From NCBI RefSeq assembly GCF_040529335.1, contig NZ_CP159534.1, positions 3,906,001 through 3,970,000 of the forward strand: a DNA stretch of 64,000 nucleotides, in the 5' to 3' direction. The position numbers and the translations under genes are program-made. This stretch comes from Streptomyces sp. HUAS MG91. GTDB lineage: Bacteria > Actinomycetota > Actinomycetes > Streptomycetales > Streptomycetaceae. Of this stretch, positions 34,669-42,297 are shown one piece after another. The notes below the pieces were generated by a model that was not told where the DNA came from, made no database searches, and saw only the letters and a list, made by a program, of their open reading frames with translations. The first letter of the stretch is position 1. Every line of letters begins with the position of its first letter.

Positions 34669-35133
34669 TCAGCCGACGAGCAGCTTCTTGACCGCCGCGG
34701 CGACCCGGCCGCCCTCGGCGCGGTCCCCGACCTTCGGCTTCACGATCTTCATGACCTGGCCCATGGCGCGGGGGCCCTCGGCGCCGGCCGCCTTCGCCTC
34801 CTCGACCGCCTGCGCGACGATCTGCTCCAGCTCGGCGTCGGACAGCTGCTGCGGCAGGTACTGGGCGAGCACCTCGCCCTCCGCCACCTCACGGGCGGCG
34901 GACTCGGCACGCCCGCCCTTCTCGAAGGCCTCGGCGGCCTCGCGGCGCTTCTTCGCCTCCTTGACGATCACCGCCTGCACCTCGTCATCGGCGAGCTCGC
35001 GCTTCTCCTTGCCGGCGACCTCCTGGGTCGTGATGGCGGCGAGGGTCATCCGGAGCGTCGAGGAGCGCAGCTCGTCTCGCCCCTTGATCGCGGCGTTGAG
35101 GTCGTCCTGCAGCTTCGACTTGAGCGTGGTCAT
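34669..35133 (-). CDS. GatB/YqeY-domain protein
   Basis: 154 residues from ATG 35133. All-helical YqeY fold: MTTLKSKLQDDLNAAIKGRD at the start, then the AEGEVLAQYLPQQLSDAEL and MGQVMKIVKPKVGDRAEGGRV segments found in the C-terminal tRNA-binding domain of the GatB amidotransferase. As a free-standing protein its role is unknown, possibly RNA binding. It lies between convergent penicillin-binding protein and divergent phosphoesterase genes. Confidence 0.88.
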   Translation of the reverse strand: MTTLKSKLQDDLNAAIKGRDELRSSTLRMTLAAITTQEVAGKEKRELADDEVQAVIVKEAKKRREAAEAFEKGGRAESAAREVAEGEVLAQYLPQQLSDAELEQIVAQAVEEAKAAGAEGPRAMGQVMKIVKPKVGDRAEGGRVAAAVKKLLVG

Positions 35134-35209
35134 GACTTGATTGTCGCAGGTGTACGGGGCGTCACGCCCGCCGATTTCCGGGCCCCCGGCCGTCTGACAC
35201 GATGGGCGC

Positions 35210-36157
35210 ATGCGCGCGCGATACGGGATTCCCCTGAAGGTCTCTGCTGGCATCGTGGCGGCGGGCGCCGCCACCGTCGCCTACTCCGCGGGTTTCGAGG
35301 CCCGCTCGTTCCGCCTGCGACGCGTCACGGTCCCGGTCCTGCCCTCCGGTATGCAGCCGCTGCGCGTCCTCCAGGTCTCCGACATCCACATGGTCGGCGG
35401 GCAGCGCAAGAAGCAGCGCTGGCTGCGTTCGCTGGCCGGTCTGCGCCCCGACTTCGTCATCAACACGGGCGACAACCTCTCCGACCCGGAGGGTGTGCCC
35501 GAGGTGCTCGACGCGCTCGGGCCGCTGATGGAGTTCCCGGGCGCGTACGTGTTCGGCTCCAACGACTACTACGGGCCCCGGCCCCGCAACCCCGCCCGGT
35601 ACCTCCTGGAGAAGGTGCAGGGCCGGCACGGTCTGAACGGCAACCCGCCGGTCGTCGGCGCCATCCACAACCCGTGGGAGGACCTGCGCGACGGCTTCGA
35701 CGAGGCCGGCTGGCTGAACCTCACCAACACGCGCGGCACGCTCAAGGTGTCGGGCGTCGAGATCGGCTTCACCGGCCTGGACGACCCGCACATCAAGCGC
35801 GACCGGTACGCGGAGGTGGCGGGCGGCCCCGCGGCCGGCCCGGACTTCTCGATGGCCGTGGTGCACGCCCCGTACCTGCGGGTCCTGGACGCCTTCGCCG
35901 CGGACGCCTACCCGCTGATCCTGGCCGGGCACACACACGGCGGCCAGGTCTGCGTCCCCTTCTACGGCGCCCTGGTCACCAACTGCGACCTGGACACCGA
36001 CCGCGTCAAGGGCCTGTCCCGGCACACGGCGGAGGGCAACACGTCCTACCTGCACGTCTCGGCGGGCTGCGGCGCGAACCGCTACACCCCGTTCCGCTTC
36101 GCCTGCCCGCCGGAGGCGACGCTGCTGACGCTGGCGCCGAAGACGTCGACCCGCTGA
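35210..36157 (+). CDS. Membrane-anchored metallophosphoesterase
   Basis: 315 residues. An N-terminal signal-anchor helix (VSAGIVAAGAATVAYSAG) precedes a calcineurin-like fold with metal ligands in VSDIHM, NTGDNL, GSNDYY and AGHTHGGQ. This is the YaeI/LpxH-like group that acts on lipid or envelope phosphoesters. Equivalent to Rv3683, the end of the conserved block. The Pr6Pr membrane protein gene begins 29 bp later. Confidence 0.88.
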   Translation: MRARYGIPLKVSAGIVAAGAATVAYSAGFEARSFRLRRVTVPVLPSGMQPLRVLQVSDIHMVGGQRKKQRWLRSLAGLRPDFVINTGDNLSDPEGVPEVLDALGPLMEFPGAYVFGSNDYYGPRPRNPARYLLEKVQGRHGLNGNPPVVGAIHNPWEDLRDGFDEAGWLNLTNTRGTLKVSGVEIGFTGLDDPHIKRDRYAEVAGGPAAGPDFSMAVVHAPYLRVLDAFAADAYPLILAGHTHGGQVCVPFYGALVTNCDLDTDRVKGLSRHTAEGNTSYLHVSAGCGANRYTPFRFACPPEATLLTLAPKTSTR

Positions 36158-36186
36158 CCGTCCCACCCGGACGTACGGTGGATCGC

Positions 36187-36930
36187 ATGATCACGCCGAA
36201 CTCCGCCGCCTCCGTCCCGGCGGAGGCGGTCGTCCCGGTCCGCCGCCGCCCCGTCGCGGCGGCGTTCCGCTGTCTGACCGCCCTCGCGGCCCTGACCGGC
36301 ATCGTCATCGACCTGACGATCAGCGACAGCGCCCTGCGCGTCCTGAGCTACTTCACGATCCAGTCGAACATCCTGGTCGCGGTCGTCCTCGCCGTCTCGG
36401 CATGGCGCGCCTGGTCGTCCCGCCCGCCGCTCCCGCCCCTGGTGACGGGTGGCACCCTGCTCTTCATCTGCATCACGGGCCTCGTCTACCACTTCGTCCT
36501 GGCCAACTCCTCGTCCGGCTTCTCCATGACGGACGACGCGGAGCACGTCATGACGGGCTGGCGCACGGTCTCGAACCAGCTCCTGCACACCGTGACCCCC
36601 GTCGCCGTGTTCCTGGACTGGCTCGCGCTCACCCGCCCCGGCCTGCTCCGCCCGCGCCACGCGGCCCTGTGGCTGCTCTACCCGCTCGCCTACTTCGGCT
36701 TCGCCCTGATCCGCGGCGCGGTCATGACTCCGGGCACGCCGGCCCGCTACCCGTACCCGTTCCTGGACGTCGACGCCCACGGCTACCCCGGCGTCCTCAC
36801 CAACGCCGTCCTCTTCGGCGCGGCCTTCTATCTGCTGGCCCTCGCCCTGGTCGCCCTGGACCGCGTCAGGCCCGAGATCCGCACCCCCCAAAACCGGATT
36901 TCGTCTCCGGGCCCCGGTGGGCTAAAGTAA
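36187..36930 (+). CDS. Pr6Pr-family integral membrane protein
   Basis: 247 residues from ATG 36187. Six hydrophobic helices; LSYFTIQSNILVAVV and HTVTPVAVFLDWL are characteristic of the Pr6Pr (FAR-17a/AIG1-like) family. Function in bacteria is unknown. It is close behind the phosphoesterase gene and may be co-transcribed. The C-terminal residues run into the tRNA promoter region. Confidence 0.82.
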   Translation: MITPNSAASVPAEAVVPVRRRPVAAAFRCLTALAALTGIVIDLTISDSALRVLSYFTIQSNILVAVVLAVSAWRAWSSRPPLPPLVTGGTLLFICITGLVYHFVLANSSSGFSMTDDAEHVMTGWRTVSNQLLHTVTPVAVFLDWLALTRPGLLRPRHAALWLLYPLAYFGFALIRGAVMTPGTPARYPYPFLDVDAHGYPGVLTNAVLFGAAFYLLALALVALDRVRPEIRTPQNRISSPGPGGLK

Positions 36931-36978
36931 ACGACGTCGCCAGGACCTGCAGCACTGCGGGAACCGGAACAACGACAT

Positions 36979-37052
36979 CGGGGTGTGGCGCAGCTTGGCA
37001 GCGCGCTTCGTTCGGGACGAAGAGGTCGTGGGTTCAAATCCCGCCACCCCGA
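36979..37052 (+). tRNA. tRNA-Pro (anticodon CGG)
   Basis: 74-nt cloverleaf: acceptor CGGGGTG/CACCCCG with discriminator A at 37052, D arm GCGC..GCGC, anticodon stem CTTCG with loop TTCGGGA giving CGG, and T arm GTGGG-TTCAAAT-CCCGC. CCA is not encoded. It lies at the border between the conserved block and the accessory stretch to its right. Confidence 0.96.
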
Positions 37053-37067
37053 CAGCTGAAACACCAG

Positions 37068-37106
37068 GTCAGGGGCCTGATCCGCTTAGCGGGTCGGGTC
37101 CCTGAC
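37068..37106 (+). terminator. tRNA terminator hairpin
   Basis: 19-base arms (37068-37086 and 37088-37106) pair throughout with three G-U wobbles; an effective loop of CTTAG forms. It starts 15 bp after the tRNA-Pro. Confidence 0.85.
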
Positions 37107-37335
37107 TCGTTTCTGGCCTCCCCCTGGGAGTCACTGGGGGAGCCAAGTTCAAGATCCGGCTCCCCAGGGCCGCACAGTCCCTCAGCGGGGAACGGTCAGG
37201 CAGTCGTGGTCGGGGCTGTCGCAGGAGTACGGTCGGTGGTACCGAGAGCATTTCTTGACCGGCTTCCTTGTCGGTATCTCTCTCGGTCGATAGCACCGGT
37301 CCCGGCACGCCAGGGTCTGGGGACAGGTCGCCGCC

Positions 37336-37878
37336 ATGACGGTGCTCACCGCACGCCCCCTGTCGGCCACACCGATCGCCAAACCCTCCGGGTCCCCGCT
37401 GTTGCGCCTGTCCCTCAAGCCTCCGGGCCCACGCTCCGGGCTGCTCGACGGCGCCTGGTGGCCACGCTCCCGGGACCTCGCCCGTGAACTTCCCGCTCTG
37501 GCCGACCTGTTGGACCCGCTGTGGGGCCGCATCACGCGCGTCGCCGTCAACCCGACGCACTGGCCCGTCGTACCACGCAAGGTCTCCGTCAACGGCCATG
37601 TCGTCAAGGTGGGTTGGTTCCGTCAAGAGCAGGACCCGAACCAACTCCTCCTGCTCTCCTACCACGTCGGGCGCTGGGACCTGCTGATCATCCCTCCGGA
37701 GACCGGTGCGGCAGCCGCCGCCCGGCTCATGGCCGCCGCCTGCGATCCCCGGACCGTCCGTACGGGCAGCGCTCTCCTCGCCGACGAGCTGGACCTGCCG
37801 TCCCGCGCCCCGGCAGAGGCGTGGGAGGCGGAGGGCGGCGCCACGGCCGCACCCGTCGGCACGACCGGCGGGAGGTGA
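37336..37878 (+). CDS. DUF5994 family protein
   Basis: 180 residues. LDGAWWPRSRDLARELPAL, PRKVSVNGHVVKVGWF and LLIIPPETGAAAAARLMAAA are the recognisable DUF5994 segments. Cytosolic protein of unknown function, common in several copies in Streptomyces and often near stress genes. The stretch 37107-37335 before it holds no gene I can support. Confidence 0.82.
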   Translation: MTVLTARPLSATPIAKPSGSPLLRLSLKPPGPRSGLLDGAWWPRSRDLARELPALADLLDPLWGRITRVAVNPTHWPVVPRKVSVNGHVVKVGWFRQEQDPNQLLLLSYHVGRWDLLIIPPETGAAAAARLMAAACDPRTVRTGSALLADELDLPSRAPAEAWEAEGGATAAPVGTTGGR

Positions 37879-38027
37879 CGGGGCATGGACTCTGGCCCCA
37901 CCATCACCGTCGTCCTCGCGTTGATCGCCCTGCGAGCATTCTCGATCCACCGTCTCAAACCTGCCGGGCTCTCGGCCTGCATCGCTGGTCTCCGCCCCGG
38001 CCGGTCGCCCGGAACCGGAGGCGCGCC

Positions 38028-38162
38028 ATGTCCCTGCCCCATCTGCATCTGAACGTCCTGACCGGCTGCGTCTTCCCGCTGAACGGCACACCGGCGAGCC
38101 GCACCGGACGCACGCCCACCGCGCGGCGGCCCGCGCGTCTGTCGTCGGCAGGTGCGCGATGA
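38028..38162 (+). CDS. Possible 44-residue small protein coupled to the GNAT gene
   Basis: ATG 38028 follows GGAGG at good spacing, and its TGA overlaps the ATG of the acetyltransferase at 38159 (ATGA). The peptide (MSLPHLHLNVLTG..., Arg-rich end) matches no family known to me. Coupling and ribosome-binding site argue for translation, if only as a leader of the GNAT gene. Another weak frame (37885-38058) overlaps its start. Confidence 0.4.
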   Translation: MSLPHLHLNVLTGCVFPLNGTPASRTGRTPTARRPARLSSAGAR

Positions 38163-38800
38163 CGGCCGCCGACTCCGGACCGGACCGCGAGCGCTCCGCC
38201 CTGGACGCCGTGCGCCTGCGCCACCTGAACCGCTGGCAGGCCGAGACGCTCCGGGAGGACCTGGCGGATCTGTACGTCGAGTCCTCGTACGCCGCGACCG
38301 GCGAGACGTACCGCCGTAGGGAGGACTTCCTGCACCGCCTCGCGGACTCCGTACGACGCCCGGGCTTCTCGATGCTGCTCGCCGAGAAGACCGCCCTGGC
38401 GGGCTGCGCCTTCGGCTTCCCCATCGCGCGCGACGGGGCCTGGTGGGTCGGCTTCGAGGGTGACCTCCCCAGGTCGGTCGAGCAGCTGACCTCCTCGGGG
38501 CACGCCTTCGCCATCACGGAGATCGTGGTCCACCCGCACGAGCACACAGCCGGTCTCGCCCGGCTGTTGCAGACGCGGCTGCTCGCCGATCATCACGCCT
38601 CGCTCGGCGCCACCTTGGTGGACCAGGCCGACCGCAGGGTGCACGCCGCCTTCCAGGCGTGGGGGTGGGAGGACATCGGACAGGTCCGCAGGCCCTCCGA
38701 TCCCGCGGTGCTGCGCGCCCTGGTGCTGCCCCTGGGAGTATCCGCGGAGGACCGTCCGGACGGCCTCGCGCACAACGCCCGTACACAGCGGCCCGAGTGA
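38159..38800 (+). CDS. GNAT-family N-acetyltransferase
   Basis: 213 residues. FAITEIVVHPHEHTAGLARLLQTRLLADH is the acetyl-CoA-binding region (V/I-x-x-x-x-Q/R-G/A type, here degenerate HEHTAGLA). LVDQADRRVHAAFQAWGWEDIG forms the last beta strands. Substrate unknown; Streptomyces paralogues of this type occur with DUF5994 genes. It is coupled to the small frame upstream. Confidence 0.75.
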   Translation: MTAADSGPDRERSALDAVRLRHLNRWQAETLREDLADLYVESSYAATGETYRRREDFLHRLADSVRRPGFSMLLAEKTALAGCAFGFPIARDGAWWVGFEGDLPRSVEQLTSSGHAFAITEIVVHPHEHTAGLARLLQTRLLADHHASLGATLVDQADRRVHAAFQAWGWEDIGQVRRPSDPAVLRALVLPLGVSAEDRPDGLAHNARTQRPE

Positions 38801-38958
38801 CCGGAACGAGACGGACAGGCCGCAGCGGCCCGGGTTGCCCCGGCTCCGCCGGATGAGCACGCCTACTCATGTGGGGCGAGGTTCCGCGGCGGACGCTTGC
38901 TGTATGGGACTCATCGATGTCGCCCTGGCCGTGGTTCTGCCCAGGCGAATTGCTTCGC

Positions 38959-39279
38959 TCAGGAGCCCAGGATTCGGGCCTTCTCGGTGGCGAATTCTTC
39001 GTCCGTCAGCAGGCCCTGGGCCTTCAGGTCGGCCAGGGCGGTGAGTTGTGAGACGCGGTCCGTCGCCGGTGCGGGGGCGGGGGCCGGTGGGGTCGAGGCC
39101 TGGGCCGCGCCCTGGTCCATCCATGCCTGCTGCTGGGCCTGGGCCTCGGCCTGTTGGCGCATGTCTCGTTCGGCCATGCCGCGGTTGACGCGGTTGGAGA
39201 CGGCCGAGGCCGTTCCGGAGATCACCGCGGTGCGGGCGATGGTGCCCAGAAGGCCGGGCCGTCCGAATCGCTGGGGCAT
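38959..39279 (-). CDS. SHOCT-domain protein
   Basis: 106 residues from ATG 39279, preceded by GGAGG at 6-nt spacing. N-terminal hydrophobic stretch TIARTAVISGTASAVSNRV, a Gln/Ala-rich and Pro/Ala-rich linker, and a C-terminal SHOCT module (LTALADLKAQGLLTDEEFATEKARIL). SHOCT is a short oligomerisation module. It lies 28 bp downstream of the DUF6325 gene, in the same direction. Confidence 0.88.
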   Translation of the reverse strand: MPQRFGRPGLLGTIARTAVISGTASAVSNRVNRGMAERDMRQQAEAQAQQQAWMDQGAAQASTPPAPAPAPATDRVSQLTALADLKAQGLLTDEEFATEKARILGS

Positions 39280-39307
39280 ACCGATCCTCCCTCTCGTCGC
39301 GGCGCCG

Positions 39308-39748
39308 TCACTCGGCGCCGAGCGCGGCAACGGCCTCGGCGACGGCGTCCCGGGGCACGCGCTCGAAGAGCAGCAGTTCGCCCTTCGATTCCCGTACCGC
39401 CGTCGCGAGCCGGGCCGCCCAGGTGTTCTCCCAGGCCACGACCAGCGCGGACGAGTTCGCCGGGAGGTTGTCCGCGACCGTGCGCAGATCCTCGTCGCTG
39501 AGCAGGTCGAACTGAGCGTCGGTGACGTGGTCGAACGCCTCGGCCACTTCCTCGTCGGCCAGCTCGACGACGTCGACGGAGCCGTCGCCGGTCTTGTGGA
39601 TGAAGCTCAGGTCCAGGATGCGCACGGTGCCGGCCCTCTGCAGCTCCCGCAGCGCGGGGGCCACGTCCCCGTTGAAGCGGTTGCCCTCGAAGGCGACCAC
39701 GGCGACATCGACCGGTCCGACAGCGTCGGCGTTCAGGCCACTGGGCAC
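39308..39748 (-). CDS. DUF6325-family protein
   Basis: 146 residues from GTG 39748. A two-part fold with VDVAVVAFEGNRFNGDVAPAL, GTVRILDLSFIHKTGDGSV and SALVVAWENTWAARLATAV is typical of the DUF6325/DUF1269-like group that pairs with SHOCT proteins in Streptomyces. Function unknown; the SHOCT gene follows directly. Longer readings upstream lack ribosome-binding sites. Confidence 0.75.
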   Translation of the reverse strand: MPSGLNADAVGPVDVAVVAFEGNRFNGDVAPALRELQRAGTVRILDLSFIHKTGDGSVDVVELADEEVAEAFDHVTDAQFDLLSDEDLRTVADNLPANSSALVVAWENTWAARLATAVRESKGELLLFERVPRDAVAEAVAALGAE

Positions 39749-39893
39749 GAGCGCACCGCCTTCCCTGGCGTACGTAACGGGGCAATTGCGAGCATAAAGC
39801 GATGAAAGGGTGGTGTGCGAGCCCACCCGATCCGCCCGGTCCTGCACACGCATTCTCCCGTTGCTCCGGGCGGGTGAACCGGTGGCCGTCGGC

Positions 39894-39923
39894 CAATCCG
39901 GGTCCGTCAGCGGTCCGGATAGC
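39894..39923 (+). promoter_or_regulatory. ECF-type promoter of the chaplin gene
   Basis: CCAATCC (39894-39900), 16 nt, CGGATAG (39917-39923). The same -35 and spacing occur before the two fasciclin genes and the molybdoenzyme gene, where the -10 is CGGATTC. It lies 71 bp before the chaplin ATG. Sequence pattern only; no sigma factor is known. Confidence 0.65.
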
Positions 39924-39994
39924 CCGTGAGGAACAGAGCGGTTCCTCGTCCCCGCCGGTCGTGCGGGGGCTGTGCGAGCAGTGAGGACGGTTTC

Positions 39995-40273
39995 ATGTCT
40001 CGTGTGCTGAAGAGTGCGGCGGTTCTGGTGGCGGTCGGCGGCGCGGTGCTGGCCGGCGCGGGTGCCGCGGCCGCGGACAGCGGGGCCCAGGGTGCCGCCT
40101 GGGGCTCGCCGGGCGTCGGCTCGGGCAACGTGGTCCAGGTTCCGGTGCACGTTCCGGTCAACGCGTGCGGCAACACCGTCAACGTCGTCGGCCTGCTCAA
40201 CCCGGCCTTCGGCAACAGCTGCGCCAACGGTTCGGACAGCTGGGGCGGCGGCCAGTGGGGTATGTGGAAGTAG
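39995..40273 (+). CDS. Short chaplin (secreted amyloid surface protein)
   Basis: 92 residues from ATG 39995. Signal peptide to about residue 27 (AAAADS). One chaplin domain at about 42-78 (GNVVQVPVHVPVNACGN...NPAFGNSCAN) with C58 and C76, and no sorting signal, so it is of the short secreted class. Chaplins coat aerial hyphae and lower surface tension. Unusual: after the domain a Trp/Gly tail (SDSWGGGQWGMWK) replaces the usual short end. It shares a promoter pattern with the fasciclin and molybdoenzyme genes. Confidence 0.92.
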   Translation: MSRVLKSAAVLVAVGGAVLAGAGAAAADSGAQGAAWGSPGVGSGNVVQVPVHVPVNACGNTVNVVGLLNPAFGNSCANGSDSWGGGQWGMWK

Positions 40274-40389
40274 CTTCCACCCAGCGGTGCGGCAGGCTCG
40301 CCGGGATCCGGTGGGCCCCGCACCCGTCCGATGCGCGCACGGCCACGGATTACCAGTGACAGGCTTACGGTCCTGGTGAGGCGAGTGCG

Positions 40390-40533
40390 ATGACGGACGA
40401 AGAGTTCCAGCGGCTGATGCGGCAGGCCCGCGCGGAGGCACGGCGTACCGGATTGCCCCGGCGGGACGTCAGTCCGCGTGATGTGTACGAGGCGCGGGCG
40501 CGGCACGCGGAGTTCGGGGCCTGCTCGCATTGA
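40390..40533 (+). CDS. Small hypothetical protein (47 residues)
   Basis: ATG 40390 is preceded by GGTGAGG at usable spacing and codon use fits the genome. The peptide MTDEEFQRLMRQARAEARRTG... is charged and helical, with no membrane segment. I do not recognise it. It lies between the chaplin gene and the convergent fasciclin lipoprotein gene. Confidence 0.5.
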   Translation: MTDEEFQRLMRQARAEARRTGLPRRDVSPRDVYEARARHAEFGACSH

Positions 40534-40665
40534 TGCCGGGCCCCGCGCCGGTTGGTGCGAGTGGGAGCGGTGGCGCCGCTTTTCCGGGTGCCACCGCTCC
40601 CGACCGCTGGACACGACCGGCCGGGAAGGCACCGCTGCCCGCCCGGCCCGTCTCCGCCTGTCGTG

Positions 40666-41313
40666 TCAGCTCTTGGGCATCAGGACCGAGTCGATGATGT
40701 AGACGTTGGCGTTGGCGGTCTTGACGTTGCCGCAGACCACGTTTGCGGTGCCGTTGACCTTGTAGGTCTCGCCGGAGCCGGTCGTCATCAGCTTCGACTT
40801 CTCCAGCGTGGGGAACGAGCCCTTCTCCAGGTCCTTGGGCGCCAGCTTCTGGCCCACCACGTGGTACGTGAGGATCTTGGTGAGCTGGGCCTTGTTGTTG
40901 AGGACCTTGTCCAGGTCGGCCTTCGGGATCTTCGCGAAGGCCTCGTTGGTGGGCGCGAAGACCGTGATGTTCTGGGCGTTGTTCAGGGTGTCGACCAGGC
41001 CGGCCTTCTTCACGGCCGTGACCAGCGTCGACAGCGCCGGGTTGTTCGACGCGGCGGTGGCGACCGGGTCCTTGGCCATGCCGTCGAACGAGCCGGCACC
41101 GTCCTTGGGCACCGAGGAACAGGCCGAGCCGAACGGCTTGTCGTCGGTGCTCGTGGCGCCGGACGGGCTGGCCATGTCCGACCCCTTCGACGCCGAGGAG
41201 GCGTTGTCGGAGGACTTGTCCTTGGAGTCGCTGCCGGAGCAGGCGGTCAGGGCCAGCGGCAGCATGGCGGCGGCAGCGACGGCGACGGCGGTACGGCGGA
41301 AGCGAGTCTGCAT
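40666..41313 (-). CDS. Fasciclin-domain lipoprotein
   Basis: 215 residues. Signal with lipobox LTAC (Cys near 25), then a Ser/Lys/Asp-rich linker, then one fasciclin (FAS1) domain of about 130 residues (ITVFAPTNEAFAKI, ILTYHVV, ANVYIIDSVLMP). Displayed on the outer face of the membrane, probably in adhesion or matrix contact. It is nearly identical over the domain to the secreted protein encoded divergently at 41624. This lipoprotein/secreted pair parallels mycobacterial MPT83/MPT70. Its promoter element lies at 41394-41365. Confidence 0.93.
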   Translation of the reverse strand: MQTRFRRTAVAVAAAAMLPLALTACSGSDSKDKSSDNASSASKGSDMASPSGATSTDDKPFGSACSSVPKDGAGSFDGMAKDPVATAASNNPALSTLVTAVKKAGLVDTLNNAQNITVFAPTNEAFAKIPKADLDKVLNNKAQLTKILTYHVVGQKLAPKDLEKGSFPTLEKSKLMTTGSGETYKVNGTANVVCGNVKTANANVYIIDSVLMPKS

Positions 41314-41364
41314 GAGAATCCCTCAACGATCGGAACGGTGAAGGCCCTTCGCCTCCATCGCCGG

Positions 41365-41394
41365 GAATCCGGTGCCCTCGCCGGTGCGGATTGG
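41365..41394 (-). promoter_or_regulatory. ECF-type promoter of the fasciclin lipoprotein gene
   Basis: On the minus strand, CCAATCC (41394-41388), 16 nt, CGGATTC (41371-41365), about 50 bp before the ATG at 41313. Identical boxes and spacing to the promoters at 41481 and 43940. Confidence 0.78.
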
Positions 41395-41480
41395 TCGGTT
41401 CCCCGGACCTCCCCGAAAGAGTGACGCGGGGGGTGGGTGGTCGGCCTCCGGAAGCGGGACACAAATAACCGCAATCCCGA

Positions 41481-41510
41481 CCAATCCATCCACCCCACGG
41501 CGACGGATTC
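41481..41510 (+). promoter_or_regulatory. ECF-type promoter of the secreted fasciclin gene
   Basis: CCAATCC (41481-41487), 16 nt, CGGATTC (41504-41510), about 110 bp before the ATG at 41624. The two fasciclin promoters are divergent, with 86 bp between their -35 boxes. Confidence 0.78.
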
Positions 41511-41623
41511 CTTCTGTGAGAGCGCGAAACGACGCGCCGACCCCCGGTAGCCCGCGCTCTCACCGGCCCCGGGCCGCTCGGGGGCCCGGCGGGTCCGCAG
41601 CCCGCCGCGAAGGAGTGTTGATC

Positions 41624-42205
41624 ATGACCTCTCACCGTGCAAGCACTCGGATCCTGGTCGGGGCGGCGGCGCTCGCGCTGCCGTTCTCGCTGGCGGCGCT
41701 GGCGCCGTCCGCGTCGGCCGACGACATGACGGGCCCGTTCGGACCGGCCTGCTCCTCGGTTCCCAAGGACGGCGCGGGTTCGTTCGACGGCATGGCCAAG
41801 GACCCGGTCGCGACCGCCGCCTCCCACAACCCCGACCTGTCGACGCTGGTCACGGCGGTGAAGAAGGCCGGCCTCGTGGACACGCTGAACAACGCGAAGG
41901 ACATCACCGTGTTCGCGCCGACGAACGAGGCCTTCGCGAAGATCCCGAAGGCGGACCTGGACAAGGTCCTCAACGACAAGGCCCAGCTCACCAAGATCCT
42001 CACGTATCACGTGGTGGGCGAGAAGGTCACTCAGGACAAACTGGCCGACGGCAGCTTCAAGACGCTGGAGGGCAGCAAGCTGACCACGTCGGGCTCCGGC
42101 GAGAAGTACAAGGTCAACGGCACCGCGAACATCGTCTGCGGTGACGTGCCGACCTCGAACGCCACCGTCCACATCATCGACACCGTCCTCATGCCCAAGA
42201 GCTGA
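41624..42205 (+). CDS. Secreted fasciclin-domain protein
   Basis: 193 residues from ATG 41624, preceded by AAGGAG. A Sec signal peptide ending ASA (about residue 32) has no lipobox, so the mature form is free. One FAS1 domain with ITVFAPTNEAFAKIPKAD and VHIIDTVLMPKS. From ACSSVPKDGAGSFDGMAKDP onward it closely matches the divergent lipoprotein, also at DNA level, pointing to a recent inverted duplication. It is followed by a bidirectional terminator facing the molybdoenzyme gene. Confidence 0.93.
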   Translation: MTSHRASTRILVGAAALALPFSLAALAPSASADDMTGPFGPACSSVPKDGAGSFDGMAKDPVATAASHNPDLSTLVTAVKKAGLVDTLNNAKDITVFAPTNEAFAKIPKADLDKVLNDKAQLTKILTYHVVGEKVTQDKLADGSFKTLEGSKLTTSGSGEKYKVNGTANIVCGDVPTSNATVHIIDTVLMPKS

Positions 42206-42247
42206 CCCCGCCTCCGCACAGAGCACCCCGAGACCCCGGAGAACCCC

Positions 42248-42279
42248 GAGGGGCGCGCCGCAACCGCGGCGCGCCCCTC
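42248..42279. terminator. Bidirectional hairpin terminator
   Basis: Perfect 14-bp stem GAGGGGCGCGCCGC / GCGGCGCGCCCCTC with loop AACC, between the convergent fasciclin and molybdoenzyme genes. Confidence 0.9.
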
Positions 42280-42297
42280 CCCACGCCCCGCCCGCGC

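Noticed and set aside
35137..36186. Long open leader fused to the Pr6Pr protein
   Set aside because: It overlaps the phosphoesterase gene in another frame; the ATG at 36187 gives the family-length protein.
37885..38058. 57-residue frame after DUF5994 (MDSGPTITVVLALIAL...)
   Set aside because: It has a possible ribosome-binding site and a hydrophobic start, but ends in a Cys/Pro-rich nonsense-like tail overlapping a better small frame; support is too thin.
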